A stretch of 64,000 nt of DNA from Pseudomonas oryzihabitans (GTDB lineage Bacteria; Pseudomonadota; Gammaproteobacteria; Pseudomonadales; Pseudomonadaceae), in assembly GCF_001518815.1 (NCBI RefSeq), contig NZ_CP013987.1:2564501-2628500 (forward strand), given 5' to 3'. The position numbers and the translations under genes were made by a program. Shown here piece by piece: positions 14,906 to 25,203 of the stretch. Under the pieces are notes generated by a model. The model was given only the letters and a program-made list of their open reading frames with translations, searched no databases and was not told the origin of the DNA. Within the stretch, counting starts at the first letter, position 1. Each line of letters begins with the position of its first letter.

Positions 14906-16048
14906 ATGAGCGCCGTACTCCAGAACAACGCCCCCGCGGCCCCGCTGGTCCGCCTGCAGAACCTGAACAAGCACTACGGCGATTTCACCGCCGTGGATGA
15001 TCTCTCGCTGGACATCCAGGAGGGCGAGTTCCTCACCTTCCTCGGCTCCAGCGGCTCCGGCAAGTCCACCACCCTGTCGATGCTGGCGGGCTTCGAGACG
15101 CCCAGTTCCGGCGCCATCAGCGTGGCTGGCCGCTCGCTGCTGAGGGTCCCACCGCACCAGCGCGACATCGGCATGGTGTTCCAGCGCTATTCGCTGTTTC
15201 CGCACCTGTCGGTGCGCGACAACATCGGCTTCCCCCTGGATATCCGCAAGATCGGCGCCGCCGAGCGCAACCAGAAGGTCGACGCCATGCTGCGCCTGGT
15301 GCAGCTCGAAGCCTTCGCCCATCGGCGTCCCGCGCAACTCTCCGGCGGCCAGCAGCAGCGAGTGGCCATCGCCCGGGCGCTGGTCTACGAACCACGCATC
15401 CTGCTGATGGACGAACCCCTGGGCGCGCTGGACAAGAAGCTGCGTGAAGACCTGCAGGACGAGCTGCGCCAGCTGCACCGTCGCCTCGGCATCACCATCG
15501 TCTACGTGACCCATGACCAGGAGGAGGCGCTGCGGCTATCCCAGCGCATCGCCATCTTCAGCCACGGGCGCATCGTCGGCCTGGGCAGTGGCTACGACCT
15601 CTACCAGAATCCGCCGAACGCCTTCGTCGCCGCCTTTCTCGGCAACTCCAATTTCCTGCGCGTGACCGCGCGGGCCCAGGCGCACTGCGCGTTCGAGGGC
15701 CAGGAACTGGCGATGCGGCCCACCGCCAGCGTCAGACCGAACCAGGAACTGCTCCTGATGCTGCGCCCGGAAAAGCTACAGCTGCTGACCACCGAGCAGG
15801 CGGCGACCCTGCCCATGCCGGCGGGCTGGAACGAGATCCCGGCCCAGGTGGGCGAGGCCCTCTTCCTCGGGGAAAGCCAGAGCTGCGTACTGCAGACCGC
15901 GGGCGGCGCCCAGCTGATGGTCAAGTCTCTGGCCCACACCCAGGGCCTGCAACCTGGCCAGGTGGTGCGCCTGCGCTGGGCCGCCAGCGACGCTTGCGTC
16001 TACACCGAGTGGAACGACGCCGACCTGACCAAAGCCGCCGCCCACTGA
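14906..16048 (+). CDS. ABC transporter ATP-binding protein, PotA-like
   Basis: A 380-residue ATPase that drives the importer. Walker A is GSSGSGKST, the Q-loop is in MVFQRYSLFPHLSV, the signature is LSGGQQQR, and Walker B with D-loop is ILLMDEPLGALD, followed by the switch histidine in YVTHDQEEAL. Residues from about 245 on form the TOBE-type regulatory domain usual in PotA proteins. Last gene of the transporter operon and convergent with the LysR gene. Confidence 0.92.
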   Translation: MSAVLQNNAPAAPLVRLQNLNKHYGDFTAVDDLSLDIQEGEFLTFLGSSGSGKSTTLSMLAGFETPSSGAISVAGRSLLRVPPHQRDIGMVFQRYSLFPHLSVRDNIGFPLDIRKIGAAERNQKVDAMLRLVQLEAFAHRRPAQLSGGQQQRVAIARALVYEPRILLMDEPLGALDKKLREDLQDELRQLHRRLGITIVYVTHDQEEALRLSQRIAIFSHGRIVGLGSGYDLYQNPPNAFVAAFLGNSNFLRVTARAQAHCAFEGQELAMRPTASVRPNQELLLMLRPEKLQLLTTEQAATLPMPAGWNEIPAQVGEALFLGESQSCVLQTAGGAQLMVKSLAHTQGLQPGQVVRLRWAASDACVYTEWNDADLTKAAAH

Positions 16049-16081
16049 GGCCGGAGAGCGGGCCTCCCGCGTCCGCCTCAG
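16045..16081. terminator. Hairpin between convergent genes
   Basis: CTGAGGC at 16045-16051 pairs with GCCTCAG at 16075-16081, with an inner GCGGG/CCCGC pair. It overlaps both the ABC ATPase stop and the LysR stop. There is no T-run, so its role as a two-way terminator is uncertain. Confidence 0.35.
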
Positions 16082-16986
16082 CCCGCCGCCGATACCAGAA
16101 ACTGCCGAAACGCCTGGGCGCCGGGTCCCAGGCGCTCCTCGGGGCTCCAGATCAACCCCAGCTCCATGGGCGGGATGGCATCGGCCACCGGGCGCGCTTC
16201 CAGCTTGCGGCCTTCCAGGGACCAGCCGCGATACAGCATGTCGGACAGGATGGTCACGCCAAAGCCGTGGGCGACCAGGCCGCGCAGGGATTCCATGGAC
16301 GAGGTCTTGAACACCACGTTGGGTTCCAGGCCGGCCGCGCGCCAGTAGCGCAGGGTGGAGGTTTCCCCTTCGTCCACCGTGGCGAGGATATAGGGATAGG
16401 GCGCGATGTCGGCCAGGCTGACCTGCTCCGGAGCGAGCAAGGGATGGGCGCTGGGCAACCAGAGCTGGCGCGGCGAACGCATCAGCAGATGGCGCTCGAA
16501 GGGCTGGGCGGCGTCGACGTTGGAGATGACCGTGAGGCCGAGCTCCAGGGTGCCATCGTTGATGCCCGTCTCGATGCTGGGTCTGTCCATGTCGCGCAGG
16601 TCGATGTCGATCTGCGGATAGCTGCGCTTGAAGCGCGCCAGCAGGGTCGGCAGGTAGTAGCCGAGCACCGCATAGGAAGCCCCGACCCGGGCCTGGCCGG
16701 TCAGGGCATGACTCTGGAACAGCGGCTGACTCACGGCGTCCTGCAGGGTATCGAGGATGTGCCGGGCATGGTGGTAGAACTGGTGCCCCTCGGCGGTCAG
16801 CTTGACTCCATGGGGTAGTCGCTCGAACAACCGCACCGCAAGCATCGTCTCCAACTGGCTGACCGCCGTGGTTACGGCCGACTGGCTGACGTTGACCGCG
16901 CTGGCGGCCAGGGAAAACTGGCTGTTCTCGGCGGCGGCGACGAAATAGCGCAGTTGCCGCATCGAGATGTCCTTGTGCAGTGCCAT
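16078..16986 (-). CDS. LysR family transcriptional regulator (divergent from liu operon)
   Basis: A 302-residue regulator. Residues about 8-67 hold the winged helix-turn-helix (MRQLRYFVAAAENSQFSLAA, then SQSAVTTAVSQLE) and the rest is a two-lobed effector domain. ATG 16986 is chosen; an in-frame TTG lies 12 bases further up. It is convergent with the ABC operon and divergent from liuABCDE, so the leucine/isovalerate genes are its likely target; control of the ABC transporter is an alternative. An inverted repeat at 17016-17030 near its start could be its own site. Confidence 0.85.
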   Translation of the reverse strand: MALHKDISMRQLRYFVAAAENSQFSLAASAVNVSQSAVTTAVSQLETMLAVRLFERLPHGVKLTAEGHQFYHHARHILDTLQDAVSQPLFQSHALTGQARVGASYAVLGYYLPTLLARFKRSYPQIDIDLRDMDRPSIETGINDGTLELGLTVISNVDAAQPFERHLLMRSPRQLWLPSAHPLLAPEQVSLADIAPYPYILATVDEGETSTLRYWRAAGLEPNVVFKTSSMESLRGLVAHGFGVTILSDMLYRGWSLEGRKLEARPVADAIPPMELGLIWSPEERLGPGAQAFRQFLVSAAG

Positions 16987-17356
16987 CTGATTTTCCAATA
17001 CCTGGATTCTATTTTTATCGTTTCACGATAGCGCATTTCTCCTCCTAGACTCAGAGGCACAGGCGCGCCGCCTTCCTCTCGCGGTCGCCACGACAAGAAT
17101 AATGAACAGGAGGACGGACCATGTGCGCCCTGGCGCCATCGCTCCGCATGCGCGTCTCCCCCGCGCCCATAGCGTGCCGTCGGCAGCCACGTCCGACGCC
17201 TTTCCTGCCCGTGCTCCCGGGCCGCGCAGGATCCTGCTTGCTCGGTCATCTTCCGGTATTCCCTCCTGGCCCTGGTACGCCCGGCGCTGCCCCGCTGCGC
17301 CCGTACGGCCTCCTGTGCCCTCTCCTCACCCGCCAATCCCAACAACAGGTGACCCC
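16987..17356. other. Divergent promoter region between LysR gene and liuA
   Basis: About 370 bases without a convincing gene. It contains the inverted repeat at 17016-17030 near the LysR side and a GC-rich stretch of about 250 bases before liuA that is open in frame with liuA but encodes low-complexity proline/arginine-rich sequence, so I read it as leader rather than coding. No liuR-type (MerR) gene is present here. Confidence 0.6.
17016..17030. promoter_or_regulatory. Inverted repeat, possible LysR binding site
   Basis: TATCG-TTTCA-CGATA, a perfect 5-bp inverted repeat with a 5-base spacer, 30 bases upstream of the LysR start. Size and position fit an autoregulatory LysR site, though the sequence does not match T-N11-A exactly. 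Confidence 0.4.
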
Positions 17357-18520
17357 ATGAGCTATCCAAGTCTCAACTTCGCCCTGGGCGAGACCCTCGA
17401 TCTGCTGCGCGATCAGGTGCGCACCCTGGTCACACGCGAGGTGGCACCGCGCGCGGGCGAGATCGATGCCAGCAACAGTTTCCCCATGGACCTCTGGCGC
17501 ACCTTTGGCGACCTCGGGCTGCTTGGCATCACCGTGGGGGAAGAATACGGCGGCTCGGGACTTGGCTACCTGGCGCATGCGGTGGCCATGGAGGAGATCA
17601 GCCGCGGCTCGGCTTCGGTGGCCCTCTCCTATGGCGCCCACTCCAATCTCTGCGTCAACCAGATCCATCGCAACGGCACCGCCGCGCAGAAGGCGCGCTA
17701 CCTGCCCAGGCTGGTCAGCGGCGAGCACATCGGCGCCCTGGCCATGAGCGAGCCCAATGCCGGCTCGGACGTGGTCTCCATGAAGCTGCGCGCCGAGCGG
17801 CGTGGCGATCGCTTCGTGCTCAATGGCAGCAAGACCTGGATCACCAACGGCCCCGATGCCCATACCTATGTCATCTATGCCAAGACCGAACCGGAACAAG
17901 GCGCCCATGGCATCACCGCCTTTATCGTCGAGCGTGACTGGACCGGTTTCAGCCGCGGCAGCAAGTTCGACAAGCTGGGCATGCGCGGCTCCAACACCTG
18001 CGAGCTGTTCTTCGACGACGTCGAGGTGCCGGAGGACAACGTGCTGGGACAGGTGAACGGGGGCGTGAAGGTACTGATGAGCGGCCTTGACTATGAGCGG
18101 GTGGTCCTCGCCGGTGGTCCGGTGGGCATCATGCAGGCCTGCCTGGACGTGGTCCTGCCCTATATCCACGACCGGCGGCAGTTCGGCCAGAGCATCGGCG
18201 AATTCCAGCTGATCCAGGGCAAGGTGGCCGACCTCTACACCGGCCTCAATGCCAGCCGCGCCTATCTCTATGCCGTGGCCCAGGCTTGCGACCGTGGCGA
18301 GACCACCCGCAAGGACGCTGCCGGGGTGATTCTCTACACCGCCGAGAAGGCCACCCAGATGGCCCTGGAAGCCATCCAGATCCTCGGAGGCAACGGCTAT
18401 ATCAACGAGTACCCCACCGGCCGCCTGCTGCGCGACGCCAAGCTCTACGAGATCGGCGCCGGCACCAGCGAGATCCGCCGCATGCTGATCGGGCGCGAGC
18501 TGTTCAACGAAACCCGGTGA
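17357..18520 (+). CDS. liuA: Isovaleryl-CoA dehydrogenase
   Basis: A 387-residue FAD-dependent acyl-CoA dehydrogenase that turns isovaleryl-CoA into 3-methylcrotonyl-CoA in leucine breakdown. Motifs seen: [18 protein letters not shown] (flavin and substrate loop), [37 protein letters not shown], and [20 protein letters not shown] with [16 protein letters not shown] near the end. The glutamate of [12 protein letters not shown] is where isovaleryl-CoA dehydrogenases carry the catalytic base. Start 17357 is chosen because the longer frame adds a low-complexity extension. First gene of liuABCDE. Confidence 0.92.
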   Translation: MSYPSLNFALGETLDLLRDQVRTLVTREVAPRAGEIDASNSFPMDLWRTFGDLGLLGITVGEEYGGSGLGYLAHAVAMEEISRGSASVALSYGAHSNLCVNQIHRNGTAAQKARYLPRLVSGEHIGALAMSEPNAGSDVVSMKLRAERRGDRFVLNGSKTWITNGPDAHTYVIYAKTEPEQGAHGITAFIVERDWTGFSRGSKFDKLGMRGSNTCELFFDDVEVPEDNVLGQVNGGVKVLMSGLDYERVVLAGGPVGIMQACLDVVLPYIHDRRQFGQSIGEFQLIQGKVADLYTGLNASRAYLYAVAQACDRGETTRKDAAGVILYTAEKATQMALEAIQILGGNGYINEYPTGRLLRDAKLYEIGAGTSEIRRMLIGRELFNETR

Positions 18521-18530
18521 GGAGCCCTCC

Positions 18531-20138
<1,608 letters not shown>

Positions 20139-20141
20139 GCC

Positions 20142-20942
20142 ATGACTGACTTCCAAACCCTGGATCTGACCCGCGACCCGCGCGGCTTCGCCACCCTCTG
20201 GCTCGACCGTCCGGACCGCCACAACGCCCTGGATGCACGGATGATCGCGGAGTTGGGCACAGCGCTCACCGAGATCGCCGCCGATGCCGAGCTGCGCTTT
20301 CTGCTCGTACGTGGGCGCGGCCGGCACTTCTGCGCGGGTGCCGACCTGGCTTGGATGCAGGCGTCCGCCACCCTGGACGCGGCCGCCAACCAGGCCGACA
20401 CCGAGCGCCTGGCCGAGGTGATGTATCGCCTGCAGGCCTTGTCGATGCCCACCCTCGCCGTGGTGCAGGGCGCAGCCTTTGGCGGCGCCGTGGGTCTGGT
20501 CAGTTGCTGCGACCTCGCCGTGGCTGCCAGTGACGCCACCTTCTGCCTGTCGGAGGTGCGCATCGGCCTGGTGCCCGCCGTCATCGGCCCCTTCGTCATC
20601 CGCGCCCTGGGCGAACGGGTGGCACGGCGCTACATGCTGGGTGCCGAACGCTTCTCCGGTGCGCGCGCCGCCGAGCTGGGCCTGGTCGCCGAGACCGCGC
20701 CCGCCGCCGACCTGGAGCCCCTCGTGGAAGCCTGGATCGCCCGCCTGCTGGACAACGGTCCTCAGGCCTTGCGGGCCTGCAAACGGCTCCTGGACGGCGT
20801 CGGCGATGGTGTGCCGAGCCCCACGGTGCGCCAGTTCACCGAGGGCCTGATCGCCGCGGTCCGCGTCACCCCTGAAGCCCAGGAAGGCCTAGCCGCTTTC
20901 CTGGAAAAGCGCCGCCCCGCCTGGCAGGAGACCACGCCATGA
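20142..20942 (+). CDS. liuC: Methylglutaconyl-CoA hydratase (enoyl-CoA hydratase family)
   Basis: A 266-residue crotonase-fold enzyme that hydrates 3-methylglutaconyl-CoA to HMG-CoA. The oxyanion-hole segments are HFCAGADLAWMQ and VQGAAFGGAVGLVSCCDLAVA; the acidic segment SEVRIGLVPAVIGPFV follows. It lies 3 bases after liuB and overlaps liuD by 4 bases. Function is assigned by family and operon position. Confidence 0.9.
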   Translation: MTDFQTLDLTRDPRGFATLWLDRPDRHNALDARMIAELGTALTEIAADAELRFLLVRGRGRHFCAGADLAWMQASATLDAAANQADTERLAEVMYRLQALSMPTLAVVQGAAFGGAVGLVSCCDLAVAASDATFCLSEVRIGLVPAVIGPFVIRALGERVARRYMLGAERFSGARAAELGLVAETAPAADLEPLVEAWIARLLDNGPQALRACKRLLDGVGDGVPSPTVRQFTEGLIAAVRVTPEAQEGLAAFLEKRRPAWQETTP

Positions 20943-22873
20943 CCTTCGACCGTCTGCTCGTCGCCAACCGAGGCGAGATCGCCTGCCGGGTGATGCGCAC
21001 CGCCAAGGCCCTGGGCCTGGGCACCGTCGCCGTGCACAGCGCCATCGACGCCAGGGCACGCCATGTGCGCCAGGCCGACCTGGCGGTAGACCTCGGGGGC
21101 GCCAAGCCGGCCGACAGTTACCTGGCCGGCGAGCGGATCATCGCCGCTGCCCTCGCCACCGGCGCCCAGGCCATCCACCCTGGTTATGGCTTTCTGTCCG
21201 AGAACGCCGCCTTCGCCGAAGCGGTGGCCGCGGCGGGACTGGTCTTCGTCGGGCCGCCCGCCGCGGCGATTCGCGCCATGGGCAGCAAGTCCGCGGCCAA
21301 GGCGCTGATGACCGACGCCGGGGTGCCCCTGGTGCCGGGCTATCACGGCGAGGACCAGTCCCTGGCCACCTTTCGCGACGCCGCGGCGCGCATCGGCTAT
21401 CCGGTCCTGCTCAAGGCCACCGCCGGCGGTGGCGGCAAGGGCATGAAGATCATCGAGCGCGAAGCCGACCTGGCCGAAGGTCTCGCCTCCGCCCAGCGCG
21501 AAGCGCTCTCGGCCTTTGGCGATGCGCGGATGCTGGTGGAGAAGTACGTGCTGCAACCGCGCCACGTGGAGATCCAGGTCTTCGCCGACGGGCAAGGCCA
21601 TTGCCTCTATCTCAACGAACGCGACTGTTCCATCCAGCGCCGCCACCAGAAGGTGATCGAGGAAGCTCCCGCGCCCGGTCTTACCCCCGAATTACGCCGG
21701 GCCATGGGCGAAGCCGCGGTACAGGCGGCCCAGGCCATCGGCTATGTGGGCGCCGGCACCGTGGAATTCCTGCTCGACGCCCGCCGCGACTTCTTCTTCA
21801 TGGAAATGAATACCCGGCTGCAGGTCGAGCACCCGGTTACCGAGGCCATCACCGGCCTGGATCTGGTGGCCTGGCAGTTGCGCGTCGCCGCCGGTGAGGC
21901 GCTGCCCCTCACCCAGGCCCAGGTGCCCCTGCACGGCCATGCCATCGAGGTGCGCCTCTATGCTGAGGACACCGACCAGGGCTTCCTGCCGGCCTCGGGC
22001 ACCCTGCAGCTCTACCGCGAGCCCACGGCGGGTCCGGGTAGGCGCGTGGACAGCGGCGTGGAGGAAGGCGACGAGGTATCGCCCTTCTATGATCCCATGC
22101 TGGCCAAGCTCATCGGCTGGGGCGACAGCCGCGAACAGGCGCGCCAGCGACTGCTGGCCATGCTTGATGAAACCGCGGTAGGCGGCTTCGCCACCAACCT
22201 CGCCTTCTTGCAGCGCCTGCTTGCCCATCCGGCCTTTGCCGCGGCCGAACTGGATACCGGCTTTATCGAGCGTCACCGGGATGCCTTGCTGCCCGTACCC
22301 TGTGAGCTACCGGAGGCCTTCTGGACCCTGGCGGCCCAGGCCTGGCTGGCGACGCTGCCGGCCGCTGCCGATCCGACGTCGCCCTGGGCTTCCCGCCAGG
22401 GCTGGCGCCTGGGTGGACCGCCACAGATATCGCTGCGCCTGGCCTGTCGCGGCGAGGTACGCACCGTCGCCCTTCCCGGTTCGTCGGCGGTGGAGCTGAG
22501 CGGTGATCGCCTCCATTGGCATGCAGACGACATCCGCCAGAGCGCCCGCTTCTATCGCCGTGGCCAGACACTGTTCCTCGAATGGGAGAATCGTTTCGAA
22601 GCCGTTACCTGGGCCGATCCCCTCGCCGAGGTCGCGCGCCAGGCCGATGCCGGTGGGCTCACGGCGCCGATGAACGCCAGTGTGGTAGCCGTCTCGGTGG
22701 CGGTGGGCGACACCGTGGACGCCGGTACGCCGCTGGTGGTGCTGGAGGCGATGAAGATGGAACACAGCATCCGCGCGCCCCGCGCCGGCGTCGTGACCGC
22801 GCTGTTCTGCAGCCCTGGCGAACTGGTGGCCGAGGGCACAGCCCTGGTGGAACTGGAGGAGTCGGCACCATGA
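20939..22873 (+). CDS. liuD: Methylcrotonyl-CoA carboxylase alpha (biotin carboxylase and carrier) subunit
   Basis: A 644-residue protein. The biotin carboxylase part has LLVANRGEIACRVMRTA at the start, the ATP-grasp loop KATAGGGGKGMKI, FLSENAAFAEA, and FFFMEMNTRLQVEHPVTEAI. The C-terminal carrier domain ends with VVLEAMKMEHSI, whose second-motif lysine (MKM) carries biotin. It overlaps both neighbours by 4 bases, fitting tight translational coupling in the liu operon. Confidence 0.94.
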   Translation: MTFDRLLVANRGEIACRVMRTAKALGLGTVAVHSAIDARARHVRQADLAVDLGGAKPADSYLAGERIIAAALATGAQAIHPGYGFLSENAAFAEAVAAAGLVFVGPPAAAIRAMGSKSAAKALMTDAGVPLVPGYHGEDQSLATFRDAAARIGYPVLLKATAGGGGKGMKIIEREADLAEGLASAQREALSAFGDARMLVEKYVLQPRHVEIQVFADGQGHCLYLNERDCSIQRRHQKVIEEAPAPGLTPELRRAMGEAAVQAAQAIGYVGAGTVEFLLDARRDFFFMEMNTRLQVEHPVTEAITGLDLVAWQLRVAAGEALPLTQAQVPLHGHAIEVRLYAEDTDQGFLPASGTLQLYREPTAGPGRRVDSGVEEGDEVSPFYDPMLAKLIGWGDSREQARQRLLAMLDETAVGGFATNLAFLQRLLAHPAFAAAELDTGFIERHRDALLPVPCELPEAFWTLAAQAWLATLPAAADPTSPWASRQGWRLGGPPQISLRLACRGEVRTVALPGSSAVELSGDRLHWHADDIRQSARFYRRGQTLFLEWENRFEAVTWADPLAEVARQADAGGLTAPMNASVVAVSVAVGDTVDAGTPLVVLEAMKMEHSIRAPRAGVVTALFCSPGELVAEGTALVELEESAP

Positions 22874-23784
22874 GCGATGCCCTGCCGTCCCGGGTGCGGG
22901 TGGTCGAGGTCGGGCCACGCGATGGCCTGCAGAACGAACCCCAGGCGCTTGGCATTGCCGAGCGCATCCAGCTGTGCGAGGCCTTGGTCGCCAGCGGTGT
23001 GCAACATCTGGAAGTGGGCAGCTTCGTTTCGCCCAAGTGGGTGCCGCAGATGGCCGGGACCGCCGAGGTGCTGGCGGGACTGGGCTGCCCGGCGGGCGTG
23101 GTCCGTTCGGTGCTGGTGCCCAATATGAAAGGCTTCGAGGCTGCCCTGGCGGCGGGGGTAGATGAAATCGCCGTCTTCGCCGCCGCCTCGGAGGGCTTCT
23201 CCCAGCGCAACATCAACTGCTCCATCGCCGAGAGCCTGGCGCGCTTCGTGCCAGTGGTCGAGGGCGCGCGGGCGGCGGGGATCCGGGTGCGAGGCTATGT
23301 ATCCTGCGTGCTGGGCTGCCCCTACGACGGCGAGATCGCACCTGATCAGGTGGCGAGCGTGACGCGCGAGCTGCTGGAGCTGGGCTGCGCCGAAGTCTCC
23401 CTGGGGGACACCATCGGCGTCGGTACCCCCGGCCGAACCCGGGCGCTCTGGCAGCGGCTGGGTCGGGAGGTGCCGCTCACCCGGCTGGCCGGGCATTTCC
23501 ACGATACCTATGGCCAGGCCCTGGCCAATGTCTATGCCAGTCTGCTCGAAGGTATCGCGGTGTTCGACAGCTCCGTTGCCGGGCTCGGCGGCTGCCCCTA
23601 TGCAAGCGGCGCCAGCGGCAATGTCGCCAGCGAGGACTTGGTCTATCTGCTCGACGGCCTGGGCATCGCCAGCGGTCTCGACCTGCCCCAGCTCATCGAG
23701 GCGGGCCACCAGGTGTCCGCCCAGCTGGGGCGGCGCAACGAGTCCCGGGTCGGTCGCGCCCGGGCAGCGCGAGCGGTCGACTAG
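22870..23784 (+). CDS. liuE: Hydroxymethylglutaryl-CoA lyase
   Basis: A 304-residue TIM-barrel lyase that splits HMG-CoA into acetoacetate and acetyl-CoA, the last step of the liu pathway. It has VEVGPRDGLQNEP at the start, the FHDTYGQALAN metal-site segment and the signature GLGGCPYASGASGNVASED with the active-site cysteine. ATG 22870 overlaps the liuD stop. The gene ends the operon; no CoA transferase for acetoacetate follows in this window. Confidence 0.94.
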   Translation: MSDALPSRVRVVEVGPRDGLQNEPQALGIAERIQLCEALVASGVQHLEVGSFVSPKWVPQMAGTAEVLAGLGCPAGVVRSVLVPNMKGFEAALAAGVDEIAVFAAASEGFSQRNINCSIAESLARFVPVVEGARAAGIRVRGYVSCVLGCPYDGEIAPDQVASVTRELLELGCAEVSLGDTIGVGTPGRTRALWQRLGREVPLTRLAGHFHDTYGQALANVYASLLEGIAVFDSSVAGLGGCPYASGASGNVASEDLVYLLDGLGIASGLDLPQLIEAGHQVSAQLGRRNESRVGRARAARAVD

Positions 23785-23863
23785 CAAAGGCTCTGGCGGG
23801 CGCCCATGGCAACCGCCGGGGCTTGCTCTCATAATGGCGACTTCTCTTCTCCAAGGACCCGTT

Positions 23864-24895
23864 TTGGCCAGGAAGTCTCGACGCGAACTCGCCCAGCTCG
23901 ATGGCACCGCGCTGCCTCTCACCGTGCGCGAGGTCGCCCTCGCCGCCGGGGTGTCGCCCATTACCGTATCCCGGGCGCTGCACCGCCCGACCCTGGTGAG
24001 CGCTGCCACCCGCGAGCATGTCCTGGCCGTGGTCAAGGAGCTGGGCTACGTGCCCAATCTGCTGGCGGGCAGCCTCGCCTCCAGCAAGAGCCGGCTGGTG
24101 GCCATCCTGTTGCCCACCATCGCCAACTCCATCTATGCCACGGTGGTGCAGGCGATCATGGAACGCCTCACCGAGGCCGGCTATCAGGCGCTGATCGGGC
24201 CCACCGGCTATTCCCCGGAAAAGGAAGAGGAATTGCTCGAAGCCATCCTCGGCCGTCGGCCCGATGGCATCGTGCTCACCGGCACCCTGCACACCCCGGC
24301 GAGTCGCGAGCGCCTGGCGGCGCTGAACATCCCCGTGGTGGAAGCCTGGGATCTGAGCGAAGAAGCCCTGGACATGCAGGTGGGCTTCTCCCATGAGCAG
24401 GTCGGTGTCGCCCTGGCCGACCACTTCGTCGCCCGCGGTTATCGCCGCTTCGGGGTGATCTCGGTGGACGATCCCCGTGCCATGCGCCGCAACCTGGCAC
24501 TGCAGGCGCGGCTTGCCGCCCTGGGCGTCACCGAGGTACCCATGGAAGTCCTGCCCCTGCCGGCCACCTGGGAGGTCGGTCGCATCGGCCTCGCGCGGTT
24601 GCTGGCAAGGCCCGAGCCCGCGGAACTGGTGCTGTGCAGCTCAGACACCCTGGCGCTGGGCGTGGTCGCTGAGGCTACCAGCCGCGGCTTGAGCATTCCC
24701 GAGCAGCTGGCCGTGATCGGCTTCGGCGACACCACCAATGGTCGTTTCGCCAATCCGGCGCTGTCCACGGTCAGCGTCAACGCCGACGCCATGGGTCACC
24801 GCGTGGCTCAATCACTGCTCGATCGGCTGGCCGGCGATCAGCGGACCGTCCGCCTGGATACCGGCTTCGTGCTGATCGAACGCCAGAGCTCCTAG
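23864..24895 (+). CDS. LacI family transcriptional regulator (likely of gudPD)
   Basis: A 343-residue regulator. Residues about 15-70 form the LacI helix-turn-helix and hinge (LTVREVALAAGVSPITVSRA, later VKELGYVPNLLAGSLAS), followed by a periplasmic-binding-protein-like effector domain with ALADHFVARGYRRFGVIS and AVIGFGDT. The TTG at 23864 has AAGGA six bases before it; the alternative ATG at 23834 adds 10 residues but has no ribosome site. The gene precedes gudP-gudD on the same strand, and two LacI-type half-symmetric sites lie between. It therefore probably represses glucarate genes and responds to glucarate or galactarate (inferred). Confidence 0.85.
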   Translation: MARKSRRELAQLDGTALPLTVREVALAAGVSPITVSRALHRPTLVSAATREHVLAVVKELGYVPNLLAGSLASSKSRLVAILLPTIANSIYATVVQAIMERLTEAGYQALIGPTGYSPEKEEELLEAILGRRPDGIVLTGTLHTPASRERLAALNIPVVEAWDLSEEALDMQVGFSHEQVGVALADHFVARGYRRFGVISVDDPRAMRRNLALQARLAALGVTEVPMEVLPLPATWEVGRIGLARLLARPEPAELVLCSSDTLALGVVAEATSRGLSIPEQLAVIGFGDTTNGRFANPALSTVSVNADAMGHRVAQSLLDRLAGDQRTVRLDTGFVLIERQSS

Positions 24896-25095
24896 TGCGG
24901 TAGTCCAGGCGTCACCCACACCATTTTGACGGCACTTTTTTGACCTGGCAGGCGTCGCCCTTCTTGCAATAGCGCTGCCATGACTCGTCATGGCGTCTGG
25001 CACAAATCGCCAACCGCTCAACCGTGCCTGTACGATTTTTCGAAGCACCACGCTGACCAGTTTTTTGCGCCTTGCCACAGATTTACCGGTTGAAT

Positions 25096-25107
25096 GATAG
25101 CGTTATC
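25096..25107. promoter_or_regulatory. LacI-type operator 1 of gudP
   Basis: GATAGCGTTATC, an imperfect palindrome centred on CG as usual for LacI-family sites. Confidence 0.65.
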
Positions 25108-25115
25108 TGTTTAAT

Positions 25116-25127
25116 GATACCGCTATC
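25116..25127. promoter_or_regulatory. LacI-type operator 2 of gudP
   Basis: GATACCGCTATC, the second copy, exactly 20 bases after the first, so both sites face the same side of the helix. The combined consensus is GATANCGNTATC. Confidence 0.65.
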
Positions 25128-25203
25128 GTTGTCAGACGACTTACAACCTAAGACCGCTGCTCGATCTCCGCCCGCACACAAAAACAACCAGTGGGAGCTA
25201 TCC

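Larger units (their letters stand above)
24896..25203. other. Regulatory gap between LacI gene and gudP
   Basis: About 308 bases without a gene. The distal 110 bases are AT-richer than the surroundings and hold two LacI-type palindromes at 25096 and 25116. GGGAGC lies just ahead of the gudP ATG. No clear hairpin terminator follows the LacI gene. Confidence 0.7.

Noticed and set aside
17102-17356. N-terminal extension of liuA by 85 codons
   Set aside because: The extension is proline/arginine-rich, not found in acyl-CoA dehydrogenases, and a ribosome site precedes the ATG at 17357.
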